DNA from: Sphingomonas sp. CCH9-E2
Lineage (GTDB): Bacteria; Pseudomonadota; Alphaproteobacteria; Sphingomonadales; Sphingomonadaceae
Direction: 5' to 3'
Assembly: GCF_001557215.1 (NCBI RefSeq)
Contig: NZ_LSJM01000201.1
Location: 1-14,032, forward strand
DNA: 14,032 nt
Below, piece after piece: positions 12,810 to 14,032 of this stretch (its first letter is position 1; each line of letters begins with the position of its first letter). The position numbers were made by a program, and so were the translations under genes. Under the pieces are notes generated by a model, which had not been told where the DNA came from, did not search any database, and was given only the letters and a program-made list of their open reading frames with translations.

Positions 12810-14032
12810 TCAATCGACTCCCGCCGCCCGATCCGCCACCACATCCACCGGCGGCATCGCGCCCAGGAACCGCTTGATCGCCGCGCGGGTCGGCAGGTCG
12901 GTCTTCTCCGCCGACACCATCACCGCCACCGCGCGCTGCCGCCCGCCGAGCAGCTTGGTCTTCAGCGTCTCCGCCTTCACCCGCGACGGGCTGCCCGTCA
13001 CCGTGTCGCCGACGCGATACCAGGTCACGACCTCGCGCTCGACGGGCCCCGGAGCGGTCATCCGCAGCGCACTGCCCCCCTCCAGCTCCGGCAGATCCTC
13101 GATCCGCACCCAGCTGTCATTCTCGCGGATCGCGCCCTGGCCGAATCCGACCAGCTCCTTGCCCTCGCGCTGGCTCGCATAGACCGCGATCACCAGATCG
13201 ACCTGCGCGCCCATGCCGTCGGAATAGCGCGTCATCACGAAATGGTCCGCGCCGGGGAAATTCGGCTTCCACGCCGCGCGCGTGCTCAGCGGCCCCTGCG
13301 TCCAACCTGCCACCTGCGGCGCGACGATCTTGGCAGGCAGCGTATCGGCGCGCGCCGCAATCACTCCGGCCCAGGCCATGAACAGGCTGACAATCGTCAG
13401 CGCGACCAGCGCCACCACCGCCAGCATCTGCGCCGTCCCCGGCCAGCGCGCCTGCAATTTCGCGGGATCGAACCACGGCGCATCGGGATCGCGGTCGAAC
13501 CACTTCCACCCGATCGCCAGCACGGCCGCCATCACGACGCCGAAAAACACCCAGCCATAGAGGATATGGTCGAACCCCGTCGCCGCCTCGACCGACGTCA
13601 GATACGCGGCATAGACCGTCCCGAACGCGCGCACGCCATTGGCCAGCATCGGCACGACCAGCGCGACCGCCATGAAGGCCACCCGCCGCGGCCAGCTGAC
13701 GTAACAGACATTCGCCACCAGCGCGCCGTACGCGATCATCGCGATGACGAACTTCGCGCCCGAACACGCCTCGGCCACTTCGAAATAGCCATTCGGCGTG
13801 GTGATCAGCACGCCATCGACATGCGCCGGCACGCCGAACAGGTCGAGCATCGGCACCAGGATCGCGACCGTCAGGTCCTGCAGCGGCTTTTCCAGCCCCT
13901 CCCCGAATGGGACCAGGAACAGCATATACCCCAGCGGAAACGCCAGCGCGCGCACCACATTCGGCCCGAGCACGGCGACCACCGCGCCCTGCAACATCAC
14001 CACCAGCCCCAGATGCCGGAACAGCGCCACCC
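12810..14032 (-). CDS. xrtA: Exosortase A fused to EpsI domain, N-terminus cut by window edge
   Basis: About 407 codons are present with no stop up to the right edge; the GTG at 14030 is only an in-frame codon, so the true start lies outside. The multi-pass membrane exosortase part has the catalytic triad expected for the family: Cys in EACSGAK (codon 13764-13766), Arg in NGVRAFG (13629-13631) and His in FDHILYGW (13566-13568). Exosortases process C-terminal PEP-CTERM signals of exported proteins, acting at the inner membrane like archaeosortase and sortase. After a further membrane segment near fragment residues 208-228 there is a periplasmic EpsI-type domain (about 230-395) with VAGWTQGP and DLVIAVYASQREGKEL. 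The amidotransferase gene follows 86 bases downstream, typical of exosortase A / exopolysaccharide clusters. No PEP-CTERM protein is in the window. Confidence 0.93.
   Translation of the reverse strand, partial: VALFRHLGLVVMLQGAVVAVLGPNVVRALAFPLGYMLFLVPFGEGLEKPLQDLTVAILVPMLDLFGVPAHVDGVLITTPNGYFEVAEACSGAKFVIAMIAYGALVANVCYVSWPRRVAFMAVALVVPMLANGVRAFGTVYAAYLTSVEAATGFDHILYGWVFFGVVMAAVLAIGWKWFDRDPDAPWFDPAKLQARWPGTAQMLAVVALVALTIVSLFMAWAGVIAARADTLPAKIVAPQVAGWTQGPLSTRAAWKPNFPGADHFVMTRYSDGMGAQVDLVIAVYASQREGKELVGFGQGAIRENDSWVRIEDLPELEGGSALRMTAPGPVEREVVTWYRVGDTVTGSPSRVKAETLKTKLLGGRQRAVAVMVSAEKTDLPTRAAIKRFLGAMPPVDVVADRAAGVD

Noticed and set aside
11260..13182. A 640-codon plus-strand frame opposite the amidotransferase gene.
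   Set aside because: Shadow frame running across two minus-strand genes and the gap between them; composition is typical of antisense high-GC frames.

Overview
The window looks like chromosomal DNA of a GC-rich alphaproteobacterium, most likely a sphingomonad (Sphingomonas or a relative). This rests on protein flavour, strong G/C at third codon positions, and the combination of an exosortase A fused to an EpsI domain, an exosortase-type amidotransferase, the carboxyspermidine polyamine route and a KorAB-type 2-oxoacid oxidoreductase. The genus is an inference; there is no rRNA or other marker gene.

Layout, left to right. (1) 1-3395, minus strand: korA-korB overlap by four bases (ATGA) and are followed 10 bases later by a DUF457/YdjM-like membrane protein that runs off the left edge. 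A candidate promoter and a perfect 14-base palindrome lie upstream of korA. (2) 3485-4375, minus: a histone-deacetylase-superfamily hydrolase with a GTG start whose Shine-Dalgarno sequence is the arm of a hairpin belonging to a palindromic repeat element (4384-4501). (3) 4531-6402, minus: a duplicated-ATPase ABC-F protein. (4) 6431-9006, minus: carboxyspermidine/carboxynorspermidine decarboxylase and its partner dehydrogenase, separated by a repeat-rich 173-base gap. (5) 9127-10734, plus: a Tat-exported alpha/beta hydrolase, a second palindromic repeat element, and a MAPEG-family membrane protein. (6) 10834-14032, minus: an exosortase-system amidotransferase downstream of exosortase A/EpsI, which runs off the right edge.

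Functionally the window is mostly housekeeping and envelope biology: 2-oxoacid oxidation, spermidine-type polyamine synthesis (dehydrogenase then decarboxylase), ribosome-associated ATPase activity, and the start of an exosortase A / PEP-CTERM exopolysaccharide locus. No tRNA, rRNA, CRISPR array, transposase, phage gene or defence cassette is visible. No gap without a gene exceeds 300 bases. Every gap longer than about 80 bases contains inverted or direct repeats, and these are the least explained part of the window. I see no clear new multi-gene system; the best leads are the repeat elements, one of which supplies a ribosome binding site, and the palindromes that overlap candidate promoters.
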